NCBI GenBank assembly: GCA_963693315.1
Contig: OY856186.1
Coordinates: forward strand, 138,253,417-138,317,416
Reading direction: 5' to 3'
Length of the DNA stretch: 64,000 bases
DNA from: Diogma glabrata
Taxonomy: Eukaryota; Arthropoda; Insecta; Diptera; Cylindrotomidae
Made by a program: the position numbers and the translations under genes. Below, one piece after another: positions 1-11,510 of this stretch (position 1 is the stretch's first letter; each line of letters begins with the position of its first letter). A model generated the notes under the pieces. It saw nothing but the letters and a program-made list of their open reading frames with translations. It did not search any database and was not told where the DNA came from.

Positions 1-815
1 GTTGCAATGACAGAAGAAGAAAACGGGTCGAGCGCAATAATTTTAGACAGCCAATTAGTTACAAGAACGCTGCAATGAGGTTTTTATTCAGTTTCAAAAA
101 CTTTGGAAGAAATCTGTCTTGATGCTCTATCTTCGCCATATTTTTCGTTGTTCTATGTACTTCCTACACCATGCGGTTTTATTTGAGAAAATTCTAATGT
201 GATTTTCTATAGTATTATTTATTTCCTATAACAATTTATGGTGCAATATGACACTAGGAGCATTACAAACTGTATTTAGATATATAGATGTGAATTTTAT
301 GGTGATAATGAAAATTCGAAAATTTCCTAATTTTCTATTTTTTTGCAAATTTTTATTTTTTGGGTGGCGCGTTAATTTTCCAGAGGTAAAACACCCACAC
401 TCATCGACAAAAGGGCATCCGTTATAAAATTTTGGTCTAAAAATCATGAAATTTTTCAATTTCAAAGTACATATTGAGTAGTGTCTGATTTTTAATACTT
501 ATAAATTATTTCAATAAAAATCATGTAAAGGAAAACTTATTAAAAACATTTTTAAAACATGACAATATGCAACTGAAATAAAAAAAATATTCGTTGTTTC
601 ATCTTGTTGCGTGCAACTTCAGTTTGTTACATCAACACATTTTAAACATAGCTATAACACATTTGTCCGCCTTATTGCGACCAAATTTGTTACAAAATAT
701 ACCGTAAATTCTGCTTTTTCTGTCGCAATGGAGCTACAGTTGTGTTACATATCTAATCTTGCGACTATTTTATTTGTTACATTAGCTCCATTGCTACAAA
801 TTTGTGCTAGCTGGG
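1..815 (-). mobile_element. Element Z, copy 1 (cut by window start)
   Basis: This is a partial copy of a repeat whose complete copy lies at 5517-6797 in opposite orientation. The end at 803-815 reads TGTGCTAGCTGGG, the reverse complement of the CCCAGCTAGCACA terminus of the other copy. The two match base for base over most of their length with scattered substitutions. The sequence is full of GTTACA/TGTAAC motifs, as often seen in subterminal transposase-binding repeats. No transposase ORF is visible, so it looks like a non-autonomous DNA element. The superfamily is not recognised. Short ORFs inside it are not credible genes. Confidence 0.75.
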
Positions 816-1340
816 TTTCCTCGTCTGAAGAACAGACTCTCTAAAAGTTATGATAACAAACTGAGTGAATACGACAGTAAATTAGCAGAATTATTAAAAG
901 TCTTTCGCTTGCGATTTAATGACCTGAATAGTTTAAATATTTCTCTTAATTTACTTGTAAATCTATTCGAGATTGACATTATTAAACGAGGGCTTATCGA
1001 TTCCTTGTTATATTTTGAATTTGACAGTGCCTCAGGAGAAATGGAATTAGTAGAGCTGAAGAAGAAATCAAATGAGTTTTGGAAACTAGTGTCTCAATCA
1101 AAGTACCTCAATATGAGAAAAGCTGCTGCCAGATTACTGTCCATATTCGGTACAACATATTGTTGTGAATCACTTTTTTCAACAATGAAGTTTATAAAAT
1201 CAAACCACCGTTCACAACTTACAAATGAGCATTTAACGGAATTAATTTTTACTGCGCTAACAAACTATGAACCAGATTCCAGAAAATTTACGGCCAAGTT
1301 AAAAGCAAACATGCCATCTACCAGCAAGCATGTCATGTAA
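816..1340 (+). pseudogene. hAT-type transposase, C-terminal fragment
   Basis: The reading frame ending at 1337-1340 encodes the end of a hAT-superfamily transposase of the kind annotated in animals as ZBED/GTF2IRD2/SCAND3-like. The conserved dimerisation block is visible: a stretch ending SIFGTTYCCESLFSTMK, then a segment with RSQLTNEHL. Transposases of this family normally exceed 500 residues. Here the DNA-binding zinc finger and the catalytic DDE core are absent because Element Z lies directly upstream, ending at 815. The methionine nearest the start is inside Element Z and is not a real start. The 3' terminus of the same transposon is at 1511-1518. It is a truncated, inactive copy. Confidence 0.75.
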
Positions 1341-1439
1341 CAAAATTTAAATATGTATTTGTATGTATTTATAACCATAAGTACATATTTGTTTTATCAA
1401 TAAAATAAATATTTCCAAACAACTGATACTTTTGAAATT

Positions 1440-1526
1440 TTCTATTTTTTATGTTGGCTCTCGTAACGAGAGATTATTTTACTGCGGCTCTACGTGTAGT
1501 GAAGCTTGGCCACCTCTGCTCTAGAC
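1440..1526 (+). mobile_element. hAT 3' terminus and target-site duplication
   Basis: The sequence TTGGCCACCTCTG ends at 1518; its complement begins CAGAGGTGGCCAA, a hAT-type terminus. The next 8 bases, CTCTAGAC (1519-1526), fit the hAT target consensus nTnnnnAn. The same CTCTAGAC occurs inside the second (1974) and third (2430) copies of the neighbouring tandem repeat, so it was target sequence before insertion. The matching 5' end lies outside the window or was lost. Confidence 0.65.
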
Positions 1527-2730
1527 ATTCTAGTATTGAATAACAAACTTATATCTGTGAGAAGAAGATGACTAGTCTTCACTTGTGTCTATTGACACAT
1601 GATCAACAATTAATTCAGTAAATTATTTGTGATATAACATCACCCCGATGGAAAATCTCCCATCAAGAATAATATAAGAACTGAATCTAAAAAATTATGG
1701 TGCAAATTATGAAACATTTTGCAATCCATACAATTTTAGAGCGATCTAGTTTCGAACCAATGAGAAAATTTTAAACTTTAAAAAAGTTTATCATTCTCAT
1801 CAGGGCTAGCCGACTAGATAAACTCTACCAAAAAATGTCAACGCTAATGTATATAAACCAAAAATTAGGTTACAACACTAGCGAAGTGTAAAAACAAAAA
1901 ATTTACATAAACATACATTTAATTAATTCAGGTTTAGTCAATTAATTTCTCTGGTGATCACTGTTTTATTATACTCTAGACATTCTAGTATTGAATAACA
2001 AACTTGTCTCTGTGAGAAGAAGATGACTAGTCTTCACTTGTGTCTATTGACACATGATCAACAATTAATTCAGTAAATAATTTGTGATATAACATCACCC
2101 CGATGGAAAATCTCCCATCAAGAATAATATAAGAACTGAATCTAAAAAATTATGGTGCAAATTATGAAACATTTTGCAATCCATACAATCTTAGAGCGAT
2201 CTAGTTTCGAACCAATGAGAAAATTTTAAACTTTAAAAAAGGTTTATCATTCTCATCAGGGCTAGCCGACTAGATAAACTCTACCAAAAAATGTCAACGC
2301 TAATGTATATAAACCAAAAATTAGGTTACAACACTAGCGAAGTGTAAAAACAAAAAATTTACATAAACATACATTTAATAAATTCAGGTTTAGTCAATTA
2401 ATTTCTCTGGTGATCACTGTTTTATTATACTCTAGACATTCTAGTATTGAATAACAAACTTTTCTCTGTGAGAAGAAGATGACTAGTCTTCACTTGTGTC
2501 TATTGACACATGATCAACAATTAATTCAGTAAATAATTTGTGATATAACATCACCCCGATGGAAAATCTCCCATCAAGAATAATATAAGAACTGAATCTA
2601 AAAAATTATGGTGCAAATTATGAAACATTTTGCAATCCATACAATTTTAGAGCGATCTAGTTTCGAACCAATGAGAAAATTTTAAACTTTAAAAAAGTTT
2701 ATCATTCTCATCAGGGCTAGCCGACTAGAT
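1519..2730. repeat. 455-bp tandem repeat, about 2.7 copies
   Basis: Units start at 1519, 1974 and 2430 at CTCTAGACATTCTAGTATTG, giving periods of 455 and 456 bp. The first two units are complete; the third stops at 2730 after GGCTAGCCGACTAGAT. The units differ by only a few substitutions and 1-base indels. No coding content is seen. It behaves like satellite DNA or a tandemly duplicated element. Confidence 0.9.
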
Positions 2731-2907
2731 TTTTTTAAAGTTTAAAATTTTCTCATTGGTTCGAAACTAGATCGCTCTAAAATTGTATGGATTGCAAAAT
2801 GTTTCATAATTTGCACCACAATTTTTTAGATTCAGTTCTTATATTATTCTTGATGGGAGATTTTCCATCGGGGTGATGTTATATCACAAATAATTTACTG
2901 AATTAAT
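2520..2907. repeat. 177-bp inverted arms closing the tandem array
   Basis: Bases 2731-2907 are the reverse complement of 2520-2696 with very few mismatches. They are separated by a 34-bp spacer that ends in GCCGACTAGAT. The third tandem unit therefore folds back on itself and would form a long hairpin or cruciform. After 2907 the sequence leaves the repeat. Confidence 0.85.
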
Positions 2908-3086
2908 ATTTTTCTTTATTCGAATAATTTTATCTTGAGTACGACGATCTTTTTCTTGAATTAGATCTTGATCTTTGTTTTGATCTTGACTTATGCATTA
3001 TTTTTATTTTTATGTTTATAATATTCTTTACTGCTTATATGATTCACAGTTTCGCCATTTTGAAGCTTTTCTAATTGAATTTTTGC

Positions 3087-3735
3087 TTATTCTGAACCTC
3101 TACAACTATTAATTGCATCATTTAATGTGATGTTGTTGTTTTCCCATAACCTTTGTTTCATTTTAACATCATTAATCAATATTATCAATCGATCTAATAA
3201 CAGTTCATCCTCCATATTTTCATATAGACAGTTTTTTATTAGTTCGCGTAAACGATTTAAATATCCGTCAATGTTTTCATCTATAATTCTGTGTAGCACT
3301 ATTGAATACATACCTTTCATATCTCTTATTTATAATAGGTGACAAATTTTTTTCAATTGCGTTTAAGCATTTTTCTGCTGTATCTATTTCTTCAGGTTTT
3401 AAATTCCAGTTTTGAAATCGCTGAAATACATCTGTTCCCGTTACTTGCAATAGTATACCTATTTGTTCTTCATCCGGAGCGTACCTTAGTCTTGATGAAA
3501 TTAGATAATTCTTCCATGAGCGTCTAAAGTTAATGATACTTTTCTTTATATCACCTGTTACACTTATTGGGCTTGGTAATGGTATTGATATGGACGCCTG
3601 ATAAATACATGGTTTTAGTTTTTTTTCATCGTTATCATAGTTTTTATTATTTTGTTTCAGATGAGAATTCTCGAGTCGTAGTTGTTGTAACCTTTTGTTA
3701 AGTTCTTCAATCGCATCTTTTATGACTGGATCCAT
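3087..3735 (-). pseudogene. Ty3/gypsy-type retrotransposon Gag, frameshifted
   Basis: Two minus-strand frames join near 3280-3320 to make one Gag-like protein. The likely start is the methionine at 3735, beginning MDPVIKDAIEEL, followed by a leucine-rich coiled segment. The capsid-like region has INFRRSWKNYL and VTGTDVFQRFQNW in the first frame. The second frame holds GYLNRLRELIKNC and ends in ICRGSE-like sequence (SCRGSE), a usual Gag pattern ahead of the zinc knuckle. The knuckle, protease, reverse transcriptase and integrase are all missing downstream (below 3087). The frameshift and truncation make it a relic. Confidence 0.7.
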
Positions 3736-3849
3736 TTTTAGTTTCCTTGTATTGCGTTTTTTTGTAAGAAAAACTAACCTCACTTTTTTTTATGGTTTCA
3801 AAAATTAAAATTATAGAATATTATTTTAATTTTAATTTTTCATCACACT

Positions 3850-3857
3850 TGACACCA
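3850..3857 (-). other. Candidate retroelement primer-binding site
   Basis: Read on the minus strand this is TGGTGTCA, complementary to a tRNA 3' end of the type TGACACCA, and it lies about 115 bp upstream of the Gag start. It directly follows ...ACAATAAAACA, which would be the 3' edge (CA) of a 5' LTR lying at 3858 and above. The far edge of that LTR could not be found. Confidence 0.4.
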
Positions 3858-5274
3858 TGTTTTATTGTGTTACGAATATAGAATGATGATGAACCGCGTT
3901 TACATTGACTTACGTCAGTTCATGTTTTTGGATTGTTCACAATGAGTTGATGTTCACAATATAACACTACGCTCGTTTCGGGAAACTTCATCCTCGTGAA
4001 AAATTGCCTTCATTCTAAGCTTAAACAAGAATCTGCTATTACTTTAATATGCTCTGACAGCATCCAAAATTCCAAAAAATTATATGTTAACGTAAAGATT
4101 ATATTTTAGTGTTTTATCAGTTAGGATTATTTCTGAAAGGAATATTACTGAACATGTGTTCTGGTTTATAATATTTTGGTTGTTAATAGACGAATAAAAT
4201 TTAAATGCTTTAATTGAAACTTTTATCATCTTAAGTCCTAAGACTAAAGAAAAGGTAGACTGAAGCAATTGGACGGTTTTTGAAGCACAATATTTCAAAT
4301 TTTTAATATAAATATTTTGATTTCTAAAATAGTAGTCTACATTTTTTATAATATATGTATGTGACTGATATCTTTCTTGTTCTGGATTATTGTCGTTTTA
4401 TTAAAGATATTCTTTTTTTATATAATTTATTATTCATGTGAGCCAGTTCCAATGTTGCACGTTTATCTGTGTCAGTTTTGCAACCTCAGCTAAGCTTTGT
4501 TTTGTCTCTGACTAAGCTCTGATATAATAATAAAAAAATAATATGTAAACATTTGTTCAACTCTAGAAAAAATTAAAAAAAATACTAATTAAATTTCAAA
4601 GTTAATAATAAATCATCAAAACAACTGAATCGATAGGAATTTATTGCACTGTTAAGTGCTCTATTCATTTTTAATGATTTACAGTTGTTTTATTTAGTTT
4701 TATTTACATAATCGTTAAAGTGCTTCTATAATAAAATTAAAAATAATAAATAAAACATGTTATGGAATGAGCTAAACAAGTTTGATAGATCTGAGTTCTG
4801 ACTTCTGATGCCAGAGCTAGATAAATTATTTCAAGTGCAGTTTCGTTTTAGTTGCCATAAACTAAACAAATGGACATAAATTCATTAAAATTATTATAAT
4901 TTGTTTTAATAACTATTTATATTTTAAGTTGAGTTGTTGTAAACTCAATATTTAATTAAAATTAATTAAATTTGTTTACTTTTTCTATGGATAATGTTTT
5001 TTTTATGATATATCGCCCTACATGAAATCGTTACAATGATAATCACTCGAATGAGGTAATGTGGTTTTTAGAAAGTGTTACATTTTTCATGTTCAATAAT
5101 ATGTCAAATATGGTAATTTGTAACGGATATACAATATACATAAACTATAAAATTGAAATGGAGATTAAGTATTGTTTGTTGAAAATATGAAAAAATGTTT
5201 ACAATCCTTTCCATAAAAGTTCATCAAATTAAATTACCTACAACAGTGATTCGATTATACGAACGTTGATATTT
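3858..5274. other. No gene recognised; possible LTR remnant at left
   Basis: The first few hundred bases may be the decayed LTR of the gypsy relic. The rest is AT-rich sequence with only short ORFs, none with recognisable motifs. I see no RNA gene or strong repeat. Confidence 0.5.
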
Positions 5275-5420
5275 TAGGGTTCCGTTTTTTATACGGAGCA
5301 CTATTGGTGAGAGTCAAACGTGTTTTTCATATTATTTCCATTATCTCGATTACTATAAATCCAATGAACCTAAAATTTGGCATGCGTATAAAACTAATCT
5401 GTCCACACAAAATGAGGAGT
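5275..5420 (+). repeat. Dispersed repeat, copy also at 37.8 kb
   Basis: It starts TAGGGTTCCGTTTTTTATA and shares several blocks in the same order with 37797-37945: ATTGGTGAGAGT, ATTATCTCG, GTGCGTATAAAACTAATCTG (GCGTATAAAACTAATCTG here) and CACAAAATGA. The two copies are clearly diverged. Non-coding; class unknown. Confidence 0.65.
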
Positions 5421-5516
5421 TGAAAAATAAATAAAATGGTTTTTGTTTGGTTAACAGGGTTACGATGTGAGGCCTTTGAGAAAATACATTTTATATCGAG
5501 TCAAGTAGGGTATCAT

Positions 5517-6797
5517 CCCAGCTAGCACAAATTTGTAGCAATAGAGCTAATGTAACAAATAAAATAGTCGCAAGATTAGATATGTAACACAACTGTAACT
5601 CTATTGCGACAGAAAAAGCAGAATTTACGGTATATTTTGTAACAAATTTGGTCGCAATAAGGCGACAAATGGGTTATAGCTATGTTTAAAACGTGTTGAT
5701 GTAACAAACTGAAGTTGTACGCAACAAGATGTAACAACGAATTTTTTTTTTATTTCAGTTGCATATTGTAATGTTTTGAAAATGTTTTTAATAATTTATC
5801 CTTTACATGATTTTTATTGAAATAATTTATAAGTTTTAAAAATCAGACACTACTCAATATGTACTTTGAAATTGAAAAATTTCATGATTTTTAGATCAAA
5901 ATTTTATAACGGATGGCATTTTGTCGATGAGTGTGATGTTTTACCTCTGGAAAATTAACGCGCCCCCCAAAAAATGAAAATTTGGAAAAAAGGAGAAAAT
6001 TTTCGAATTTTCATTATCACCATAAAATTCACATCTATATATCTAAATACAGTTTTCAATGCTCCTAGTGTCGTATTGCACCATAAATTGTTATAGAAAA
6101 TAAATAATACTATAGAAAATCATATTCGAATTTTCTCAAATAAAACCGCATGGTGTAGGAAATACATAAAACAACGAAAAATATGGCGAACATAGAACAT
6201 CAAAACAGATTTCTTCCACAGTTTTTGAAACTGAATAAAAACCTCATTGCAGCGTTCTTGTAACTAATTGGCTGTCTAAAATTATTGCGCTCGACCCGTT
6301 TTCTTCTTCTGTCATTGCAACTGTATAACAACCTAATTGCAGCGTCCTTGTAACTAACTAAATTTCTTCAACTACAATGCTCGAACCTTGTTTTTTCTGT
6401 CATTGCAACTAAATAAAAACCTCACTGCAGCGTTCTTGTAACAGTAACTTGAGGAAAATTTGTTAGTCACATCAATGTTGCTAGCTCGTTACTGGATTTG
6501 TGGCAACTACAATAAAATAACATTTTTAAGACTTGCTACAAAACGAAGTGTTTTATTGACGTTAATTTAACTTAAACATAACTTTTTTTGTGTAACTTTC
6601 ATGGAAAATTTTAACAACAAGTGTATTTTTCTGTAACAAAATTAAAATAGTATTGTAACTGAGCCGAATGATTTGTTGCCAATCGCTAAGTCAAAACTGT
6701 AATATAACCCATATGTAACTAAATTTGTTTTAAAAAACTGAATTACATCCGAATTGTAACATATTTATGTTACAAATCGAAATCTGTGCTAGCTGGG
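5517..6797 (+). mobile_element. Element Z, complete copy (1281 bp)
   Basis: It is bounded by CCCAGCTAGCACA (5517-5529) and its exact reverse complement (6785-6797), a 13-bp terminal inverted repeat. Bases 5517 to about 6321 pair with 1-815 as a long inverted repeat. It carries many TGTAACA-type motifs and, at about 6235, 6329 and 6416, three diverged copies of a block with CTCATTGCAGCGTTCTTGTA. There is no long ORF, so it is non-autonomous. Flanks (TATCAT / ATATGA) show no convincing target duplication, leaving the superfamily open. Confidence 0.75.
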
Positions 6798-6984
6798 ATA
6801 TGAAAGGGCTTTACTTCAGTGTTTCTAAAAAATGGATTTTGGGATTTTACACCCCACCATTTTTTGTGTAATTCTAAATAATGGGGTTTTCTGTATGTTT
6901 TTTTTCCTCGATTAGCTCCGAGCCTAAGTAATCGAAAAAATTAAAAAGTATTTTGAATGATAGCAAGATTAGTAAGTTTTTAAA

Positions 6985-7525
6985 GAAAAATATAGTAAAG
7001 TACAAAATACTTATAATTATATTTATTAAGGGGGCGGATATGAGAAGGGGTAAATACACCATTTAAAACCCGGTCAAGGGGGGTGCCATTTGAAAGAGCA
7101 CATAAATTAAGAGACCTGACAATCTTTTTTAGAATTTTGCGATTCACCGTTTTTGAATTATTCTCAAAAAAGTGCAACAAAAAGTTCCCCGTATCCCCTC
7201 ATACGTTTCTTCGTTGATTGACAGAAAAATTTGAAAAAATTCATAGAGATAGGAAATTTGATAACCCTTTAACGAAAAATATAGCGAAGCCTCAAGTGAT
7301 TTTATTTCTATGTATTTAGGGGATGGGAGTGGGGTAGGGTGAAAAAAAGGTTTTTTGGCTCGAATGAGTGGGATGTCATTTGAAAGAACACCAAAATTAA
7401 AACACATTACAATTTTTTTTAGAATCTTGCGATGCAAAGCTTTTGAATGTCAAAAAAGTCCTATTTTTAGTGTTAACACCACTCAACCCCTAAGTTTCGT
7501 CGTTGATTAACAGAATTGAGTCGTT
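6985..7525. repeat. Two diverged tandem units of about 285 bp
   Basis: Unit 1 (about 6985-7235) and unit 2 (about 7272-7525) share ordered blocks: GAAAAATATAG, TATTTA-GGGG, GCCATTTGAAAGA (GTCATTTGAAAGA), TTTTTTTAGAAT-TTGCGAT, TTTTGAAT, and TTTCTTCGTTGATTGACAGA (TTTCGTCGTTGATTAACAGA). Non-coding. Reading frames on the minus strand are shadows of the repetition. Confidence 0.7.
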
Positions 7526-8360
7526 CCTTAGCTACCATAAACAGCTATGGATAACATTTAACCTAAAGTAATATTTTTTATATCTTTTCGATCAATTTAG
7601 ATGAGATTGACATTTACTATTGATATTTACGATGAACCATTTATTTTTTATGTGTTTATGGTCTGGCAATATAAACCCTTTACAGCACAACTTTATGTTA
7701 ATTATTTTGATATGGTTTTCTTTACATTCATGGAACCCTTGACGAGCGAGTTTTATTCGCACTTGTCTGACTTTTTTTTGAAGTAAAACTTTTTTAGGCG
7801 AGTTATGAGAATTTTGCAACGGAAGTACAAAAAACGAATATAGTATTCGGCAAATATACGATACAATTCGATTGTGACACACATATTTTAAATATTCACT
7901 AGTTTTTGGTGCATAATAGAAATAGATCATATTTTTTCGATGCTTAAAAATTTAACAGAAATTCAATTGAAAAAACATAATTTTGAATTAAATTTAATGA
8001 TTTTCAATCCGAATTTTTGGAGTATTTTCATTTAATTTAATATCTGTTTTCAAAATATTATATGTCTGCTCCATTTTTGTTTACAATGGATGCTTGACTC
8101 GTAAATTAATAAAAATGGCAGCATATTTGGCTTTTTTAAAGGCAGAGAAATAAGTTGTCGCAAATCTTGGTAAATGGCATATATAATGAAATATGAGATG
8201 ACAAAAGGCACCGTTTTGAAATTTGAGCAAAATTGAAGGTTGTTCAGGAATTGTTCAGGAATGGAAGCATGTTTGGTGGATCTTTTTGGTTTGTATGGTC
8301 AAGTCATTCATTTGTTCATATGTTGAAAATTGTATATCGTTTCGTTATTATATTTTTTAT
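7526..8360. other. No gene recognised
   Basis: AT-rich sequence with small overlapping ORFs on both strands and no identifiable motif. Its right end may contain the eroded upstream part of the Tc1-type transposase that follows. Confidence 0.4.
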
Positions 8361-8440
8361 TCACTTACTACAGTCAAACAATGGATTAATGAAAATTAAT
8401 TCACTCACAACAGTCAAACAATGGATTAATGAAAATATAG
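8361..8440 (+). repeat. 40-bp tandem duplication in the transposase remnant
   Basis: Bases 8361-8400 and 8401-8440 are near-identical 40-mers containing CAGTCAAACAATGGATTAAT. The second copy continues in frame into the transposase exon; the first does not. Confidence 0.85.
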
Positions 8441-8767
8441 GCGATACACGGGATTTTGTGTTTGATCACCTGAGGTGAATTAATTTTATCTTGTAATTTT
8501 AAATATTTAATGAATGTAGAAATTTGTATTTTCAGTCTCTCTCCAGAGATAAATCCTGTTGAGAATGTCGGGTCAGAGATCAAAGGCAAAGTTAGGAGTG
8601 AACGCCAAATGTTTCACAGTAATGATGCGGTCTGGGATGCCATTGTGAGAGCGCACAACATGATGAGAGGCGTTGATTGGCGCCAATATTTCATCAATTT
8701 GTTAAATTCAATGTCTAATAGAATGCGCGAAATGATTTCAGCACAAGGCGGTCACATAAGATATTAA
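8410..8767 (+). pseudogene. Tc1/mariner-type transposase C-terminus with an intron
   Basis: Two exons encode the end of a Tc1-like DDE transposase. The first (8410-8474) has TVKQWINENIGD and FVFDHL. The second (8536-8767) has LSPEINPVENV, containing the catalytic Glu of the DDE triad, and ends NRMREMISAQGGHIRY, the usual family C-terminus. Between them, 8475-8535 begins GTGAAT and ends TTTTCAG. Removing these 61 bases joins CTG-AG to T-CTC in frame, giving DHL-S-LSPE as expected in the family. The N-terminal DNA-binding domain and first two catalytic Asp are missing. Inference: the intron was gained or created in the element; alternatively it is an insertion resembling one. Confidence 0.65.
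8475..8535 (+). other. Candidate 61-nt spliceosomal intron
   Basis: It has a GT donor (AG|GTGAAT), a T-rich 3' end TTGTATTTTCAG and A/T-rich interior. Its removal restores a contiguous transposase reading frame across the conserved DHL-SPE-NP-EN block. Confidence 0.6.
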
Positions 8768-10326
8768 CTTTATATTATATTAATATTAATTAAATTTAAT
8801 GAATTAATCAAATAATCAAATATTGTTAAACAATTTAGTCAATTGTTTATAAAATAAACTTAAAAATTCTATTATTTTCTGATTTTTTTTTGATTTTTTT
8901 CTATTGAAAAACTTTTATCAAACTTTAAATTAATTTTTTTTAATCATTTAGTTGGGATAAAAAAACAAACTATATACCAAAATACTCCACCAATATTGAG
9001 CTATTTAAAATTGAAAACCGATTTAAAATCGGATCACCCAGTACCATTTAATTTACAAAAAACCAACAGTACTTTCGCTTGAAAATAGGTGTATATTTCA
9101 GCTTGTTAGGCCATCTTCTGGAGTAATGAAACATTACTCCAGAAGATGGCCTAACAAGCTGAAATATATATAGAGTAACATTAAAATTATAAAAAACTTT
9201 GTTTTCTTTAATTTTCTATTAAACTTATTAAATAAGTTATTTGCGTAAAGTAACAAGAGATTGACATTATGTTATTTGTCAGTAACTTTATTCAACTACT
9301 GTTATATTGGATATAACACTTTATATTTTAAATAAACCTCATTCTGCTGTTAGGAAAATATTATCGTGTAGTTGTCTCAATCGCGGTGAACTTGTTTGCA
9401 AATAATTTTTCTTTGCATGAATAATAAACTGCCAACTTCAAGATGAGGTTGTCACTCTTCAATTTTTTTTTTCAGTGTATACTTGAGTTTCATTTTCGTT
9501 GATTATTTTTCTTATATGTATCTCCTTATGTGTGCTGCCGACGAACGCCAAAACTGATAGACTGATTTACTTTTTGTTTTTTATTCCTTCCAAATTATTA
9601 AATATAATCTCAATAATTTTCTCTAAATTATTTATATTGAGTTGGTTGCCCTGATTTATGGATGTTCGAAAAATCTCATTCGATTAAGGCATATTATATG
9701 TTTTGATATTAAAAAAATATGATTTTAAATCTCATTTCATTTATGTATAATATATTCGGAAGATTTAAACTAGTTTGGCCTATTTACTTCATTATATTCC
9801 TCAGTATTTGTCTAACGACTTTCATTATAACTTGGTTCAAATTTCAATATAATATTTGTTTCACGTCTGTTTGTATTATTTTCCTTTATTTTGCAGTTCA
9901 AGCTTGACATAGTCTTTACTTAAATTAACATTAATTTCTTTTCTTTAAAGCTAGTTACATTCAAATTTTCCAGAAATGTTTGTAAGAACTACAAACAGTT
10001 TTATATTTTACATTTTTTTCTTTATACAATTTTATAAATAAACATAAATTTGATTTACTTAAAGTTGCAACAGAAAAGATAAATTTTATTAGTATAAAGA
10101 AAAGAAAGAATATTTAGTTCGTTAATAAAAAAATGTATTTATTTGCTTTACTAAATAAAAGGATAAATGTAACCAAAAAATATTGCGACGCTGATGCATA
10201 GGCTGACTTCACCACAGCTCTGTAAACATAGTGTTCTAGATATATAGTAAGCTAATATCCACCAATCAATTTAATTAAAGGTTAATCAATGTTATAGATT
10301 TCGTGTAGTTCTAATTATAAAAAATG
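8768..10326. other. No gene recognised, apart from a palindrome
   Basis: AT-rich sequence with one hydrophobic 62-codon ORF at 9719-9907 lacking any recognisable feature. The only clear structure is the perfect palindrome at 9092-9168. Confidence 0.5.
9092..9168. repeat. Perfect 77-bp palindrome
   Basis: Arms of 37 bp (9092-9128 and 9132-9168) match perfectly around an AAA loop. The right arm contains CCAGAAGATGGCCTAACAAG followed by CTGAAAT, similar to the hammerhead-like element (CTGAAGATGGC...GAAAC) found in Penelope-like elements. It may be an inverted duplicate of a PLE end. Confidence 0.9.
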
Positions 10327-11510
10327 TGGAGGGGCTGAAATCTCACAGCTCTGAGATATCAAGACTTCGGTCTGGGTTAAGGATTTTGATATAGTTTTCG
10401 GCAAAAAACTTTTATGCGGACATGGTTTTTAGTTTTGGGAAGCGATGTATATCATACATAACTCTTTGTTAAAGCACAAGTATTTTTTATCTCAGTTTAA
10501 AAATTTATTACACAACTAACACGAAACATCAATACGTTGCCAGAAAATTATAATTAAATTCCAAAAATATTCTAAAAATTAGAATAAAATCAAATAATTA
10601 AATTTTTTCTAAATTCCAACATTTCAAAAATTCTTAAAAATTCAAACTTTTTCCAAAATTCTAAAAATATTGCAAAAATTATTACAAAATCACAAACTGA
10701 AAATTTTTTCAAAATTCCTTAAATTATAATAATATCAAAAATTTTAAATTTTTCAAAATTCTGAAAATATCCCAAAAATTTTTACAAAACCAAAAATTAA
10801 AACTTTTGCTGATATTCTAAAAATATTGCAAAAATTATTACAAAATCAAAAATACAAACTTTTTCAAAATTCCAAAAATATTTCAAAAACTATAACAAAT
10901 TCAAAAATTTCCATGTCCAATTTCATTTTCAATTACATATACGTCATAAAAACAGCTACATTTTTTTTTCCAAAAAATTGGCTAAACAAATAAATGAAAT
11001 CATTTTTTGACACACTTGACATTATTTTTTGACAAACTTATAATGCCATAATTCTCTATAATAATAATATAATATCATGTCATACAAACTATTAATTTTA
11101 TTTTTTTTCTAAAAAAATTGGGTAAAAAATAAATAAAAACCTTTCTTTTGACACACTTGACAACATTTTTTGACAAACTTATAATCCATAATTCTCAATA
11201 ATAATAATAAAATTTCATTTCAAAGAAACAATTTTATTTTTTTTCGAAAAATTGGGTAAAAAACTAAATAAAAATCTTTTGACACACTTGACATTATTTT
11301 TTTGACAAACTTATAATGCCATAATTCTCAATAATAATAATAAAATTTCATTTCAAACAAACAGATTTATTTTTTTCCAAAAATGTTGGGTAAAAAATCA
11401 ATAAAAATCTTTCTTTTGACACACTTGACAACATTTTTTTGACAAACTTATAATGCCATAATCCTCAATAATGATAATAAAACTTCATTTCAAACAAACA
11501 ATTAATTTTA

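Noticed and set aside
611..844. Plus-strand ORF of 77 codons in Element Z
   Set aside because: It lies within a terminal inverted repeat region and has no protein features. The mirrored copy does not preserve it.
5510..6805. Target-site duplication for Element Z
   Set aside because: Flanks TATCAT and ATATGA give only a 2-3 bp possible match, too little to claim.
9719..9907. Hydrophobic 62-codon ORF as a small membrane protein
   Set aside because: In AT-rich DNA such Ile/Phe/Leu-rich frames are expected by chance. There is no context or start signal.
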